64,000 nucleotides of DNA from Mycobacterium gordonae (GTDB lineage Bacteria > Actinomycetota > Actinomycetes > Mycobacteriales > Mycobacteriaceae): the NCBI RefSeq assembly GCF_002101675.1, contig NZ_LQOY01000078.1, forward strand, positions 1 through 64,000, given 5' to 3'. Below are positions 47,231 through 56,218 of this stretch, piece after piece. The notes under the pieces are model-generated. The model made no database searches and had not been told where the DNA came from. It saw only the letters and a program-made list of their open reading frames with translations. A program made the position numbers and the translations under genes. Position 1 is the stretch's first letter. Each line of letters begins with the position of its first letter.

Positions 47231-48490
47231 TCAGCCGGCGGGTTGGAGGATCTCGGTTCCCACGAACGGCACCAGGGCCGCTGGTACCCGCACACTGCCG
47301 TCGGGCTGCTGGTGGTTCTCCAGGATCGACACCAGCCAGCGCGTGGTGCCCAGCGTGCCGTTGAGGGTGGCCGCCGTCTGCGGCTTGCCGTTGGCGTCCC
47401 GGTAACGGGTGGCCAGCCGGCGTGCCTGGAACGTGGTGCAGTTCGAGGTGGAGGTCAGCTCGCGATAGGTCGCCTGGGTCGGCACCCACGCCTCGCAGTC
47501 GTACTTGCGGGCGGCCGACGAGCCGAGGTCCCCGGCGGCCACATCGATCACCCGATAGGGCACCTCGATCTGCGCCAGCATCTCCCGCTGCCAGCCCAGC
47601 AGCCGCTGGTGCTCGTCTTCAGCCTCCTCCGGTCGGCAGTAGACGAAGCCCTCCACCTTGTCGAACTGATGCACCCGGATGATGCCGCGGGTGTCCTTGC
47701 CGTAGCTGCCCGCTTCGCGGCGAAAACACGACGACCACCCGGCGTAGCGCAGCGGCCCATCGGCAAGGTCCAGAATTTCGCCGGAGTGGTACCCGGCCAA
47801 CGGCACCTCCGACGTTCCCACCAGGTAGAGGTCGTCGGCCTCGAGCCGGTACACCTCGTCGGCATGGGCACCCAGGAACCCGGTGCCCGACATCACCTCC
47901 GGACGCACCAACACCGGCGGGATCATCGGTATGAAGCCGTTCTCCACGGCCACCCGCAACGCCAGTTGCAGCAGCCCCAGCTGCAACAGCGCGCCGCGTC
48001 CGGTCAGGAAGTAGAACCGCGACCCCGAGACCTTGGCGCCGCGTTGCATGTCGATCAGACCCAGCGATTCGCCGAGCTCCAGGTGGTCCTTGGGATCAGC
48101 CAGCGCGGGCGGTTCACCGACTACCTCCAGGACCGCGTAATCGTCTTCTCCTCCGGCCGGGACCCCGTCGATGATGACGTTGGAGAGGGCCAGGTGCGCG
48201 GCGGTGAACGCCGCCTCGGCGGCGGCCTGGTCCGCCTCGGCGGCCTTGACCTGCTCGGCGAGGTCCTTGGCGCGCGCCAACAACGCCGGGCGTTCCTCGG
48301 GCGACGCCTTGCCCACGCTCTTGCTGGCCGTCTTCTGTTCCGCGCGCAGCGAATCGGCGGCCGAGATCGCCGCGCGGCGTGCCGTGTCCGCGCTCAGCAA
48401 GGCGTCTACCAGGGCGGGATCCTCGCCGCGGCTGAGTTGTGAGCGTCGTACGGCGTCGGGCTCCTCCCGGAGGAGCTTCAGGTCGATCAC
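47231..48490 (-). CDS. serS: Seryl-tRNA synthetase
   Basis: A 419-residue class II synthetase that charges tRNA-Ser. The N-terminal long coiled coil (about 25-105) binds tRNA. The class II motifs follow: [15 protein letters not shown] (motif 1 region), [22 protein letters not shown] (motif 2, split across about 255-276), and [17 protein letters not shown] (motif 3 with the conserved Arg). GTG at 48490 gives exactly the M. tuberculosis length. It is divergent from the septum formation gene with 89 bases between starts. Confidence 0.97.
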   Translation of the reverse strand: MIDLKLLREEPDAVRRSQLSRGEDPALVDALLSADTARRAAISAADSLRAEQKTASKSVGKASPEERPALLARAKDLAEQVKAAEADQAAAEAAFTAAHLALSNVIIDGVPAGGEDDYAVLEVVGEPPALADPKDHLELGESLGLIDMQRGAKVSGSRFYFLTGRGALLQLGLLQLALRVAVENGFIPMIPPVLVRPEVMSGTGFLGAHADEVYRLEADDLYLVGTSEVPLAGYHSGEILDLADGPLRYAGWSSCFRREAGSYGKDTRGIIRVHQFDKVEGFVYCRPEEAEDEHQRLLGWQREMLAQIEVPYRVIDVAAGDLGSSAARKYDCEAWVPTQATYRELTSTSNCTTFQARRLATRYRDANGKPQTAATLNGTLGTTRWLVSILENHQQPDGSVRVPAALVPFVGTEILQPAG

Positions 48491-48579
48491 GGCCGCAAGA
48501 CTACTTCCCGGGACTCTCCCCGATCTCACATGAGCAACGATTTTCACGCCGCAGCGTCGGTCCTGTCAGAATGGAGCCG

Positions 48580-49953
48580 ATGTTGGACGCGCCCGAGAAA
48601 GAACCGGTACCGGACACTGCCGCCGAAGAGGTGGCAGAACCGGTGGCTGCCGAGGAGCCGCAGGAGGCCGACGCGACCCAGACGCGCGAGCCGTCAGAGG
48701 GGTTCCGTTGGCCGCGCTCCCTGCAGGCGTCCGCCACCCGGCGTGGACTGCTGCTGACCGCTCTGGGCGGCTTGCTGATCGCCGGCCTGGTGACCGCGCT
48801 GCCCGCCGTGGGCACCGGGCCGGGACGGCTGGCCGGCTTCATCGACAGCAATCCGGTGCCCAGCACCGGATCCAAGGGCAACCCCGCGTTCGCCCGGGCC
48901 ACCAGCGGGGATTGCCTCAACTGGCCGGACGGCACCCCGGAGTCGGCCACCATTGTCAACTGCGCCGAGGACCACCGCTTCGAGGTCGCCGAGTCGGTCG
49001 ACATGCGCACGTTCCCCGGCTCGGAGTACGGCCCCAGTGCCGCGCCCCCCTCGCCGGCCCGCATCCAGCAGATCAACGCCGAGCAGTGCGATCCGGCCGT
49101 CCGCCGCTACCTGGGTCCCAAGTTCGACCCCAACAGCAAGTTCACCGTCAGCATGCTGTGGTCGGGCGACCGGGCATGGCGGCAGAACGGGGAGCGCCGC
49201 ATGCTCTGCGGCCTGCAACTGCCCGGCCCCAACAACGAGCAGGTCGCGTTCAAGGGCAAGATCGCCGAGATCGACCAGTCGAAGGTGTGGCCGGCGGGGA
49301 CCTGCCTGGGCATCGACCCCGCCACCAACCAGCCGGTGGACGTGCCGGTGGACTGCTCGGCCCCGCACTCGATGGAAGTCACCGGCACGGTCAACCTCGC
49401 CGAGAAGTTTCCCAACGCGCTCCCGCCGGAAGCCGAGCAGGACGGTTTCATCAAGGACACCTGCACGAAAATGACGGACGCATACCTCGCGCCTGTCAAG
49501 TTGCGGACCACCACGCTGACCCTCATCTATCCGACAATCTCGCTGCCCAGCTGGTCGGCGGGCAGCCGCGAGGTGGCCTGCAGCATCGGCGCGACACTGG
49601 GCAACGGCGGCTGGGCCACACTGCTCAACAGCGCCAAGGGGCCGCTGCTGATCAACGGTCAGGCGCCGGTCCCGCCGCCCGACATTCCCCAGGAACGGCT
49701 CACCCTCCCGCAGATCCCGGTGCAGCTGCCCACCCAGCAGCCCCAGCCCCAGCAGCAGCCGCAGACGCCGCCCACTCCGACCGGCGATCAGCACCTGCCC
49801 AACCAACAGCCGGTGGTGACGCCCACCCGGGCACCCTCGTCGCCGGCCAGCCAGGCACCGTCCCCCACCCAGGCGCCACCGCCGGCTGACGGTGGTGCGC
49901 CACCGGCGCAGGCACCCGACGGCGCGCCCGCCAACGAGCCCCCACCCAGCTAG
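48580..49953 (+). CDS. Septum formation family membrane protein (Rv3835 counterpart)
   Basis: A 457-residue protein. Residues 1-50 are acidic and cytosolic, one transmembrane helix lies at about 55-77, and the rest is extracytoplasmic. Two related domains follow with regularly placed cysteines (SGDCLNWPDG, CAEDHRFE, EQCDPA, MLCGLQ, GTCLGID, DCSAPHSMEV), which matches the septum-formation (Septum_form) domain. The last 90 residues are Pro/Gln-rich. The role is presumed in division or the cell wall. ATG at 48580 (MLDAPE) matches the known N-terminus; 48571 is an alternative. Confidence 0.9.
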   Translation: MLDAPEKEPVPDTAAEEVAEPVAAEEPQEADATQTREPSEGFRWPRSLQASATRRGLLLTALGGLLIAGLVTALPAVGTGPGRLAGFIDSNPVPSTGSKGNPAFARATSGDCLNWPDGTPESATIVNCAEDHRFEVAESVDMRTFPGSEYGPSAAPPSPARIQQINAEQCDPAVRRYLGPKFDPNSKFTVSMLWSGDRAWRQNGERRMLCGLQLPGPNNEQVAFKGKIAEIDQSKVWPAGTCLGIDPATNQPVDVPVDCSAPHSMEVTGTVNLAEKFPNALPPEAEQDGFIKDTCTKMTDAYLAPVKLRTTTLTLIYPTISLPSWSAGSREVACSIGATLGNGGWATLLNSAKGPLLINGQAPVPPPDIPQERLTLPQIPVQLPTQQPQPQQQPQTPPTPTGDQHLPNQQPVVTPTRAPSSPASQAPSPTQAPPPADGGAPPAQAPDGAPANEPPPS

Positions 49954-49956
49954 CCC

Positions 49957-50307
49957 GTGGCCGCGCGGATGGACCCGCAGCGGTTCGACGAGTTGGTCTC
50001 GGACGCACTCGACCTGATCCCGCCGGGGTTGACGGCCGCCATGGACAACGTCGTGGTGCTGGTCGCCGACCGCCACCCTGAGGAGGGCGACCTGCTCGGG
50101 CTGTACGAAGGAGTGGCGCTGACCGAGCGTGACTCCGACTACGCCGGAGCGCTGCCGGACACCATCACCATCTATCGCGACGCGCTGCTGGATGTGTGCG
50201 AGTCCGACACCGAGGTGGTGGACCAGGTCGCGATCACGGTGATCCATGAGATCGCCCACCACTTCGGCATCGACGACGACCGACTCGATGAGCTTGGCTG
50301 GGCCTGA
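49957..50307 (+). CDS. Zincin-like metallopeptidase family protein (Rv3836 counterpart)
   Basis: A 116-residue small protein with the zincin motif HEIAHHFGIDDDRLDELGW, an extended HExxHxxG...D signature. Family proteins are minimal metalloproteases of uncertain substrate. GTG at 49957 is four bases past the previous stop; an ATG at 49969 is also possible. It is probably co-transcribed with the septum formation gene. Confidence 0.88.
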   Translation: MAARMDPQRFDELVSDALDLIPPGLTAAMDNVVVLVADRHPEEGDLLGLYEGVALTERDSDYAGALPDTITIYRDALLDVCESDTEVVDQVAITVIHEIAHHFGIDDDRLDELGWA

Positions 50308-50379
50308 TCGCCAGCCTTTTACGGGTAGGACCGGGCGCGGCAGCCGGGTTCTGTCGGCGCCCGGTGCTATGAACGGCTT

Positions 50380-50595
50380 ATGAGCACAGGCTGCCGCGAC
50401 TGCCGGGCAGGCTTAGACCACTGCCACGGCACCGTTATTCGTCACTGGCTGGGCAGGCCGGAATGCACCGATCCGGACTGCGTCGCCCCCGAGTTGTTCA
50501 CCCATGCGTTCGTCGTCGACTGCGACGTAATCGGTTGCTCGTGCGCGGAATCGCCCGGCGATCTGCTCAGATCAGCGCATGGGGTCGGTGCTTGA
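50380..50595 (+). CDS. Small cysteine/histidine-rich protein
   Basis: A 71-residue protein with eight cysteines in the order CRDC, HCHG, ECTDPDC, DCDVIGCSC, which suggests binding of zinc or an iron-sulfur cluster. I recall similar short mycobacterial proteins but cannot name a function. Its 3' end overlaps the convergent histidine phosphatase gene by 24 bases. The regular Cys spacing argues it is a real gene rather than a shadow frame. Confidence 0.7.
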   Translation: MSTGCRDCRAGLDHCHGTVIRHWLGRPECTDPDCVAPELFTHAFVVDCDVIGCSCAESPGDLLRSAHGVGA

Positions 50596-51261
50596 CACCA
50601 CAGCGTCCCGTACGGGCGTGGCGCTGGGTGCTGGGTGGAACGGCGGCGTAAGGGCACCCCAGCGCACACAACTCCACCGTCCGTCGGTAATGGGGGCGAG
50701 CGCCACCGATTCGGCGTTGTCCAGCGGGTTGTCGAGCACGAAGGTGCCGTCCACGCCGGCGAGCACCGCCGCCGCGAGCCGGATCGCCGCGCCGTGGCTG
50801 ACCACCACGATGTCGCCGTGCCAGCGGTCGTCGTCGAGGTAGCGCATCCGCAGCTCGGTGAGCACCGGCACGTACCGTTCCAGGACGTCGTTGGCGGTCT
50901 CGCCGCCGGGCAACGCGACGTCCAGCTCTCCGAGATGCCACCGCTTGTAGACGGCCTGGAACTCGGCCACCGCCTCGTCATCGTTGCGGTTTTCCAGTGC
51001 ACCGACCTGCACCTCGTGGATACCGGCCACTTCCTGGGCCGGGATATCGAGTTCGGAGCTGATTACCGCCGCCGTTTGCGACGCGCGGATAGCCACGGAG
51101 TGCGCCAGGATGGCCGGCCGGCTGTGACCGCCCCGCGCAAACGCCCGCGCCTGGTCGCGCCCCAGCGGGGTCAGCGCCGCTCCCGGCGGGAGGGTGTCCA
51201 GCCGGCGTTCGACGTTGCCGAACGATTGCCCGTGCCGCACCAACACCAACCGGCCGCTCAT
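50572..51261 (-). CDS. Histidine phosphatase family protein (Rv3837c counterpart)
   Basis: A 229-residue phosphoglycerate mutase-like phosphatase. The catalytic histidine is in LVLVRHGQS, with the second in VVVSHGAAIRL and acid Glu in the EVQVGALENR region. The substrate is unknown. The ATG at 51261 overlaps the pheA stop as ATGA, which fixes the start and shows coupling to pheA. An upstream extension of the frame is antisense-like and not used. Confidence 0.9.
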   Translation of the reverse strand: MSGRLVLVRHGQSFGNVERRLDTLPPGAALTPLGRDQARAFARGGHSRPAILAHSVAIRASQTAAVISSELDIPAQEVAGIHEVQVGALENRNDDEAVAEFQAVYKRWHLGELDVALPGGETANDVLERYVPVLTELRMRYLDDDRWHGDIVVVSHGAAIRLAAAVLAGVDGTFVLDNPLDNAESVALAPITDGRWSCVRWGALTPPFHPAPSATPVRDAVVSSTDPMR

Positions 51262-52193
51262 CGCTGTGTCTCCCCGTTTCGCAATCCCGCCAGCCAGCTC
51301 GTAGCCTCGTCCGATGCCGGCGGCAGCACACCCGCAGCCTGGCCCGTCGGCCAGGAACCCAGATAACGCACATCGGCACAACGACGGTGCAGCGCCATGA
51401 GTGCCTCGGCGACGGCGTCGTCGTCGAGGTGGCCGACACAGTCCACGAAGAACATGTAGGTGCCGAGCCGGGTGCGGGTCGGCCGGGACTCGATGCGGGT
51501 GAGGTCGATGCCCCGCATCGCGAACTCGGTCAGCGCCTGAAGCAGTGCGCCGGGAACGTTCTCGATCCGCAACACCACGGCGGTGCGATCGGCGCCGGTG
51601 CGTGCCGGCGGCGGGCCCGGCCGGCCGATCAGCACGAATCGGGTGCGGGCGTTGGATTCGTCGACCACGCCCTCCGCCAGCACCTCCAGGCCCCGCTGCG
51701 ACGCGGCCAGCGGAGAGGTGACCGCGGCGTCGACCCGGCCGTCGGCCACCTGTTGCGCGGCGTCGGCATTCGAGTAAGCCGGTTTCAGCTCGGTGTCGGG
51801 CAGATTGGCCGTGACCCAGCGCCGCACCTGGGCCGCAGCCACCGGGAAGGCGGCCAGCGTGCGCACCTCGGCGGGGCTGCGGCCGGGTTGGGCGACGATG
51901 CTGAACGACACATCCAGGGTGGTCTCGGCGAAGACCTGCAGCGGCGACCCGAGCGCGAGGCTGTCCAGGGTGGGCGCCAGCGACCCGTCGATCGAATTCT
52001 CGATCGGGGCGCAGGCGTAATCCGCAGCGCCGTCTCGCACGGCGTCCAGGGCGGCGGGCGTGCTGTCGACCGGCAACGGCTGCAGCGCATCGGCGTCCTG
52101 GCCGGGAATCAGCCCGTCGGCTGCCATCTTCAGCAGCGCAGCCTCGGTGAACGTTCCCTCAGGACCGAGGTATGCGATGCGGGCCACGCTCAC
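51258..52193 (-). CDS. pheA: Prephenate dehydratase
   Basis: A 311-residue enzyme turning prephenate into phenylpyruvate in phenylalanine synthesis. The periplasmic-binding-like catalytic domain starts at IAYLGPEGTFTE and includes PIENSIDGS and the catalytic Thr-Arg-Phe in NARTRFVLIG. The C-terminal ACT domain for phenylalanine feedback contains GALLQALTEFAMRGIDLTRIESRP, here given as its start and end. GTG start at 52193, divergent from the DUF2470 gene. Confidence 0.95.
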   Translation of the reverse strand: MSVARIAYLGPEGTFTEAALLKMAADGLIPGQDADALQPLPVDSTPAALDAVRDGAADYACAPIENSIDGSLAPTLDSLALGSPLQVFAETTLDVSFSIVAQPGRSPAEVRTLAAFPVAAAQVRRWVTANLPDTELKPAYSNADAAQQVADGRVDAAVTSPLAASQRGLEVLAEGVVDESNARTRFVLIGRPGPPPARTGADRTAVVLRIENVPGALLQALTEFAMRGIDLTRIESRPTRTRLGTYMFFVDCVGHLDDDAVAEALMALHRRCADVRYLGSWPTGQAAGVLPPASDEATSWLAGLRNGETQR

Positions 52194-52247
52194 AACCCTA
52201 ACGGCGCAGCGGACCCAGCCCGCCCTTGCTATCGATGCGACGCCAAG

Positions 52248-52266
52248 TTACCTTAGGCTTACCTAA
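52248..52266 (+). promoter_or_regulatory. IdeR (iron) box
   Basis: TTACCTTAGGCTTACCTAA matches 16 of 19 bases of the mycobacterial iron-box consensus TTAGGTTAGGCTAACCTAA. It lies just upstream of the ribosome-binding site of the DUF2470 gene, as I recall for Rv3839. IdeR with iron should regulate here. Confidence 0.75.
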
Positions 52267-52281
52267 CAAGGAGGTGGAGCG

Positions 52282-53067
52282 GTGCCATTGGTCGCACATC
52301 CGACACCCACGACGGCAGAACGCATCCGCAGCGCCTGTTCGCGGGCTGACGGCGCCCTGCTGGCGGTGGAAGGCCGGGAACCGGTCGTAACGCCCGTGCA
52401 CCATCTGCTCTATGACGGCACGTTTGCCGTGGCGGTCCCCACCACCGACGCCGACGGCCTGGAGCATTGCGGGACCCAGGCGTTGCTGGAGCTCATCGAC
52501 TACGCGCCGCTGCCGGTGCGCGAACCGGTCCGGTCGCTGGTGTGGGTGCGTGGCCGGCTCCACCAGATCCCGCCGGGCGCGGTGGCCAAGTTCCTCGACC
52601 TGATCGCCAGCGAGGACCCCGACCCGGTGCTGCTTCAGGTCGACAGGGCCGGCTCCGCCGACCACACCGGCGATGAACCGCGCTACACCCTGCTCCGGCT
52701 CGCGATCGAGTCCGTGGTGGTGACCGACGCCACCGGCGCCGAGCCGGTCTCGGTCGACGACCTGCTGGCAGCGCGCCCCGACCCCTTCTGCGAAATCGAG
52801 TCGACGTTGCTGTGGCACCTTGCCACCGCGCACGACGACGTGGTTGCCCGGCTGGTTTCACGGCTGCCCGCGGCATTGCGCCGCGGCCAGGTACGCCCGC
52901 TGGGGCTGGACCGCTACGGCGTGCGATTCCGCGTCGAAGGCAACGACGGCGACCGCGACGTCCGGCTGCCGTTTCACAAGCCGGTCGACGATATGAGCGG
53001 TCTACGCCAGGCGATCCGCGTCTTGATGGGATGTCCCTTCATCAACGGGTTGCGCGCCCGCCACTAA
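52282..53067 (+). CDS. DUF2470 domain protein, iron-regulated (Rv3839 counterpart)
   Basis: A 261-residue protein with a flavin-reductase/heme-binding-like split barrel N-terminus and a C-terminal DUF2470 domain, recognised by NDGDRDVRLPFHKPVDD and the preceding HLATAHDDVV. DUF2470 occurs in heme oxygenase-like (HugZ-type) proteins, so a heme or iron role is reasonable but not proven. GTG at 52282 is preceded by AAGGAGGTGG and an IdeR box 16 bases upstream. It probably forms a unit with the LCP gene 28 bases downstream. Confidence 0.88.
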   Translation: MPLVAHPTPTTAERIRSACSRADGALLAVEGREPVVTPVHHLLYDGTFAVAVPTTDADGLEHCGTQALLELIDYAPLPVREPVRSLVWVRGRLHQIPPGAVAKFLDLIASEDPDPVLLQVDRAGSADHTGDEPRYTLLRLAIESVVVTDATGAEPVSVDDLLAARPDPFCEIESTLLWHLATAHDDVVARLVSRLPAALRRGQVRPLGLDRYGVRFRVEGNDGDRDVRLPFHKPVDDMSGLRQAIRVLMGCPFINGLRARH

Positions 53068-53094
53068 CCCGCGTCGGCGACGTAAGTTAGCCGG

Positions 53095-54294
53095 GTGAAC
53101 GGCGATCGACCACCCGAACCGCCCGGATTGCGCAGGCCGAACCCGCCTCAGCCGAGGCCGGCAGCCCGACCGGAACCCTCTCAGGTCATTCGCCGGGACC
53201 CACGGCCACCACGCGCACCGGTGCGCGCCGCGATGCCGGCACCGCCGCCCCGCGCCGCAGCACCGCCGCCACCCCGCGGCACGGCACCGCCGCCCGCCCC
53301 GTTTAAAACGCGCCGGAAGCAGCGCGGCAAGCGTCGCTGGCTACGTACCACCGCCCTGAGTCTGGTGATCCTGCTGCTGCTGGCGGCCGCCGGCCTACTG
53401 GGCGGCATGCTGTGGTTCGACTCCGCGGTGCACCGCCAGACGGTGTTGACCGACTACGCAGACCGGCCGGCCCCTGGCCGCGGCACCAACTGGCTGCTCG
53501 TCGGTTCCGACAGCCGCCAGGACCTGTCCCCCGAGCAGCAGGAGCAACTGGCCACCGGTGGCGACGCCGGCGCCGGCCGTACCGACACGATCATGCTCGT
53601 GCACGTACCGGGGCTCGGGTCCAATGCGCGGGCCACCCTGGTCTCGATTCCGCGCGACTCCTACGTGCCGATTCCCGGCCACGGCCGCGACAAGATCAAC
53701 GCCGCCTTCTCCCTGGGCGGTGCGCCCTTGCTGGCGCAGACCGTCGAGCAGGCCACCGGCTTGCGGCTGGACCACTACGGGGAGGTGGGCTTTGGCGGAT
53801 TCGCCGTTCTGGTCGACGCACTGGGCGGGGTGACCATGTGCCCCACCGAGCCGATGCGCGATCCGCTGGCGGGGCTGGATCTGCCTGCCGGCTGCCAGCA
53901 ACTGAACGGGCGCAGTGCGCTGGGCTACGTCAGATCGCGGGCCACGCCCCGGGCGGACCTGGACCGGATGGTCAACCAACGGCAGTTCATCTCGGCGCTC
54001 CTGCACCGTGCGTCCAGCCCGGCGGTATGGCTGAACCCGTGGCGCTGGTATGCGGTGCCCCGCGCGGCGGCTGCCGCCCTGACCGTCGACCGCGGAGACC
54101 ACGCCTGGGATCTCGCCCGCCTCGGCTGGGCTCTGCGCGGCGCCACCACGCCGCTGACGGTCCCCATCTCGGAATTCACCGACACCGGCGTGGGCTCGGT
54201 GGTCGTGTGGAATCACGACGCCGCCAGCGAACTGTTCGACGCACTGGCCGCCGACGCGCCGGTGCCGACCGCGGCGGTGCTGGACCAGCCGTGA
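53095..54294 (+). CDS. LCP (LytR-CpsA-Psr) family cell wall ligase (Rv3840 region)
   Basis: A 399-residue protein. Residues 1-80 are Pro/Arg-rich and cytosolic, one membrane helix lies at about 83-104, and the LCP domain is outside. Expected features are NWLLVGSDSR, the GRTDTIMLVHV aspartate, SIPRDSYV with the conserved arginine, DKINAAFSLGG and the RSRATPRADLDRMVNQRQF segment. LCP enzymes attach arabinogalactan or similar polymers to peptidoglycan. I recall the M. tuberculosis counterpart being annotated as much shorter; here it is full length. GTG start. Confidence 0.88.
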   Translation: MNGDRPPEPPGLRRPNPPQPRPAARPEPSQVIRRDPRPPRAPVRAAMPAPPPRAAAPPPPRGTAPPPAPFKTRRKQRGKRRWLRTTALSLVILLLLAAAGLLGGMLWFDSAVHRQTVLTDYADRPAPGRGTNWLLVGSDSRQDLSPEQQEQLATGGDAGAGRTDTIMLVHVPGLGSNARATLVSIPRDSYVPIPGHGRDKINAAFSLGGAPLLAQTVEQATGLRLDHYGEVGFGGFAVLVDALGGVTMCPTEPMRDPLAGLDLPAGCQQLNGRSALGYVRSRATPRADLDRMVNQRQFISALLHRASSPAVWLNPWRWYAVPRAAAAALTVDRGDHAWDLARLGWALRGATTPLTVPISEFTDTGVGSVVVWNHDAASELFDALAADAPVPTAAVLDQP

Positions 54295-54348
54295 CCTGTC
54301 CGGTGTCGGTGTTGCGGGTCCGGCATATGAGCTCGGCAGGGGCCGGGT

Positions 54349-55173
54349 TCAGCCGCTACTCTCGCTCGCCTTCCGCTTTTCCAGCCATGCCTTGGTGCGG
54401 CCCGGGTGGTTGGTGGCGATCCATGCCACCCCAACCTCACGGCAGAAATCGATGTCCTCGTACTCGTCGACGGTCCAGCAGTAGACCGATCTGCCCTGGG
54501 CCGCCGAACGGTCCACCAGTTGCGGATAGTCCCTGAGGGCGGCCAGCGAGGGCCCCACCGCGGTGGCGCCGACGGCCGTCGCGGCGCTGCTGGTCAGGTA
54601 GCGACCGGTCTTGCCCAGCAACACCGTGGGCAGCATTGGCGCGGCCCTGCGGATCCGCCAGACCGCGGCGGCGGAAAACGACATCACCACGGCCCGCGAT
54701 CGATCCGCGGACGGCGGCGCGGCGATGCCGAAACGGTGCAGCAGCGCCAGCAGCTTGCTTTCCACCAGTGAGCCATACCGGACGGGATGTTTGGTCTCGA
54801 CGAAGATCTTCACCGGGCGGTGCCAGTCGAGCACCATTGCCACAAGCGCGTCGAGTGTCAGCAGACCGGTATCCCCGTGCGTACCGTCCGGGCGCCAGCT
54901 GTCATGCCACACGCCGTATTCCAGTTCCCGCAGTTCGGCCAGCGTCGTCGTGCTGACGGGCCCCTCTCCCGTAGAGGTCCGGTCCAGGCGGCGGTCATGA
55001 ACGCACACCAGGTGGCCGTCGCGGGACAGCCGGACATCGCATTCCACACCGTCGGCGCCCTCTTTGAGCGCCAGATCGTATGCGGCCAGGGTGTGTTCGG
55101 GGCGGGACGACGACGCACCCCGGTGGGCAACCACGAAAGGGTGCCCGGCGAGGACCTCATCCGCCCGCGTCAT
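54349..55173 (-). CDS. glpQ1: Glycerophosphodiester phosphodiesterase
   Basis: A 274-residue GDPD-family enzyme hydrolysing glycerophosphodiesters to glycerol-3-phosphate and an alcohol. The signature is VVAHRGASSSRPEHTLAAY, then ECDVRLSRDGHLVCVHD with metal-binding Glu/Asp and catalytic His. No signal peptide is seen. ATG at 55173 gives the M. tuberculosis length. It converges on the LCP gene; the intervening 54 bases do not contain bfrB, which lies here in M. tuberculosis. The membrane gene upstream on this strand ends four bases earlier. Confidence 0.94.
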   Translation of the reverse strand: MTRADEVLAGHPFVVAHRGASSSRPEHTLAAYDLALKEGADGVECDVRLSRDGHLVCVHDRRLDRTSTGEGPVSTTTLAELRELEYGVWHDSWRPDGTHGDTGLLTLDALVAMVLDWHRPVKIFVETKHPVRYGSLVESKLLALLHRFGIAAPPSADRSRAVVMSFSAAAVWRIRRAAPMLPTVLLGKTGRYLTSSAATAVGATAVGPSLAALRDYPQLVDRSAAQGRSVYCWTVDEYEDIDFCREVGVAWIATNHPGRTKAWLEKRKASESSG

Positions 55174-55177
55174 AGGC

Positions 55178-56218
55178 CTATGCTGCCGGTTCCTGTCCCT
55201 CCAGCTCAACCGGAGCGGCTGGTACTGGGGGTGTTGGCCCATCGCGTTCCACCACGAGCCATCGGTGCGCCGGCCGTTCGACGGGTTTGCGTTCGAACCC
55301 TTCGAAGACACGGGCAACCCCCGCGACGGTGACCGCGGCGGCCACGTACGCGAACACCACCAGGACGGTGTTGTTGGCGATGCCCTGGGCATCGCTGGAC
55401 AAGCTGGTGGCGATGGCGAACAGCGACACCGCGTAACTGACCACCCACGCGAGCCACCACAGATAGATCGGCTTGCGCACCCGCTCGTAATGGTCTTCGA
55501 CGAGAGCGAGTTCGATGACGTAGACGGGCGCCATCACCAGATTGGCGAAGGGCAGCAGGCAGCCGGCCCACAACCGGCGGGTCGACCGATGCTCGGGCAG
55601 CCCGTGATAACTGAAGGCGGCAGCGCGTCGCGCGATCAACCACGCGACGAGGACGACGAAGCTGCCCAGTGTCGCCGCCATCGCGGCGACGCTGGCGGCG
55701 ATGCCCAGCCAGTCCGCAGCAACGGCGACCAGCGAGTTCAGCAGCGAGTTGCGGTTGTAGATCAGCAGTCCGTAGCGCACGGCATACATCAGCGCTGCGC
55801 CGACCAGCACCAACTGGGTCGCGAACATCACAGCGCGCACAAATTGGGGGCTGGGTCCCGCTTTGACCGGCGCGTCCGACACCGTGGGCACCGCCGGCCC
55901 GACACGGTCGACCAGTCCCCAGCGCGGTATCACCGCATATCGCGGTGTCGGGCCCAGCGGCCGCCGCACCCGGCGGATCGGCGGTGCCGCACCGGGGCGC
56001 ACCGCTATCCAGCGGAAACCCGGGGGCAGCCGTGGCGGGGTGCGGGGTGCGGCGGGGGCAACCGGCAGCTGCGGTCCGGCTTGCGCGCTCCATCGGGTAT
56101 CGCCCGGGGGCGTGTCGGCCAGAGGCGCCATGAGAGCGCCTCGGCAGCGGGGACACCAGCTGCGCTGGCGTTCGCGCACGTTCCAGCGCGTGCCGCACTG
56201 GGAACACACCTGAATCAC
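55178..56218 (-). CDS. DUF4328-type membrane protein with N-terminal zinc ribbon (Rv3843c counterpart)
   Basis: A 346-residue protein. It begins with a zinc ribbon (VCSQCGTRW and CPRCRG), followed by a Pro/Arg-rich linker to residue 115. Then come about six transmembrane helices with the family-like loop RRLWAGCLLPFANLVMAPVY. Function is unknown. GTG start at 56218. It overlaps nothing and is four bases from glpQ1, so the two are likely in one transcript. Confidence 0.87.
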   Translation of the reverse strand: MIQVCSQCGTRWNVRERQRSWCPRCRGALMAPLADTPPGDTRWSAQAGPQLPVAPAAPRTPPRLPPGFRWIAVRPGAAPPIRRVRRPLGPTPRYAVIPRWGLVDRVGPAVPTVSDAPVKAGPSPQFVRAVMFATQLVLVGAALMYAVRYGLLIYNRNSLLNSLVAVAADWLGIAASVAAMAATLGSFVVLVAWLIARRAAAFSYHGLPEHRSTRRLWAGCLLPFANLVMAPVYVIELALVEDHYERVRKPIYLWWLAWVVSYAVSLFAIATSLSSDAQGIANNTVLVVFAYVAAAVTVAGVARVFEGFERKPVERPAHRWLVVERDGPTPPVPAAPVELEGQEPAA

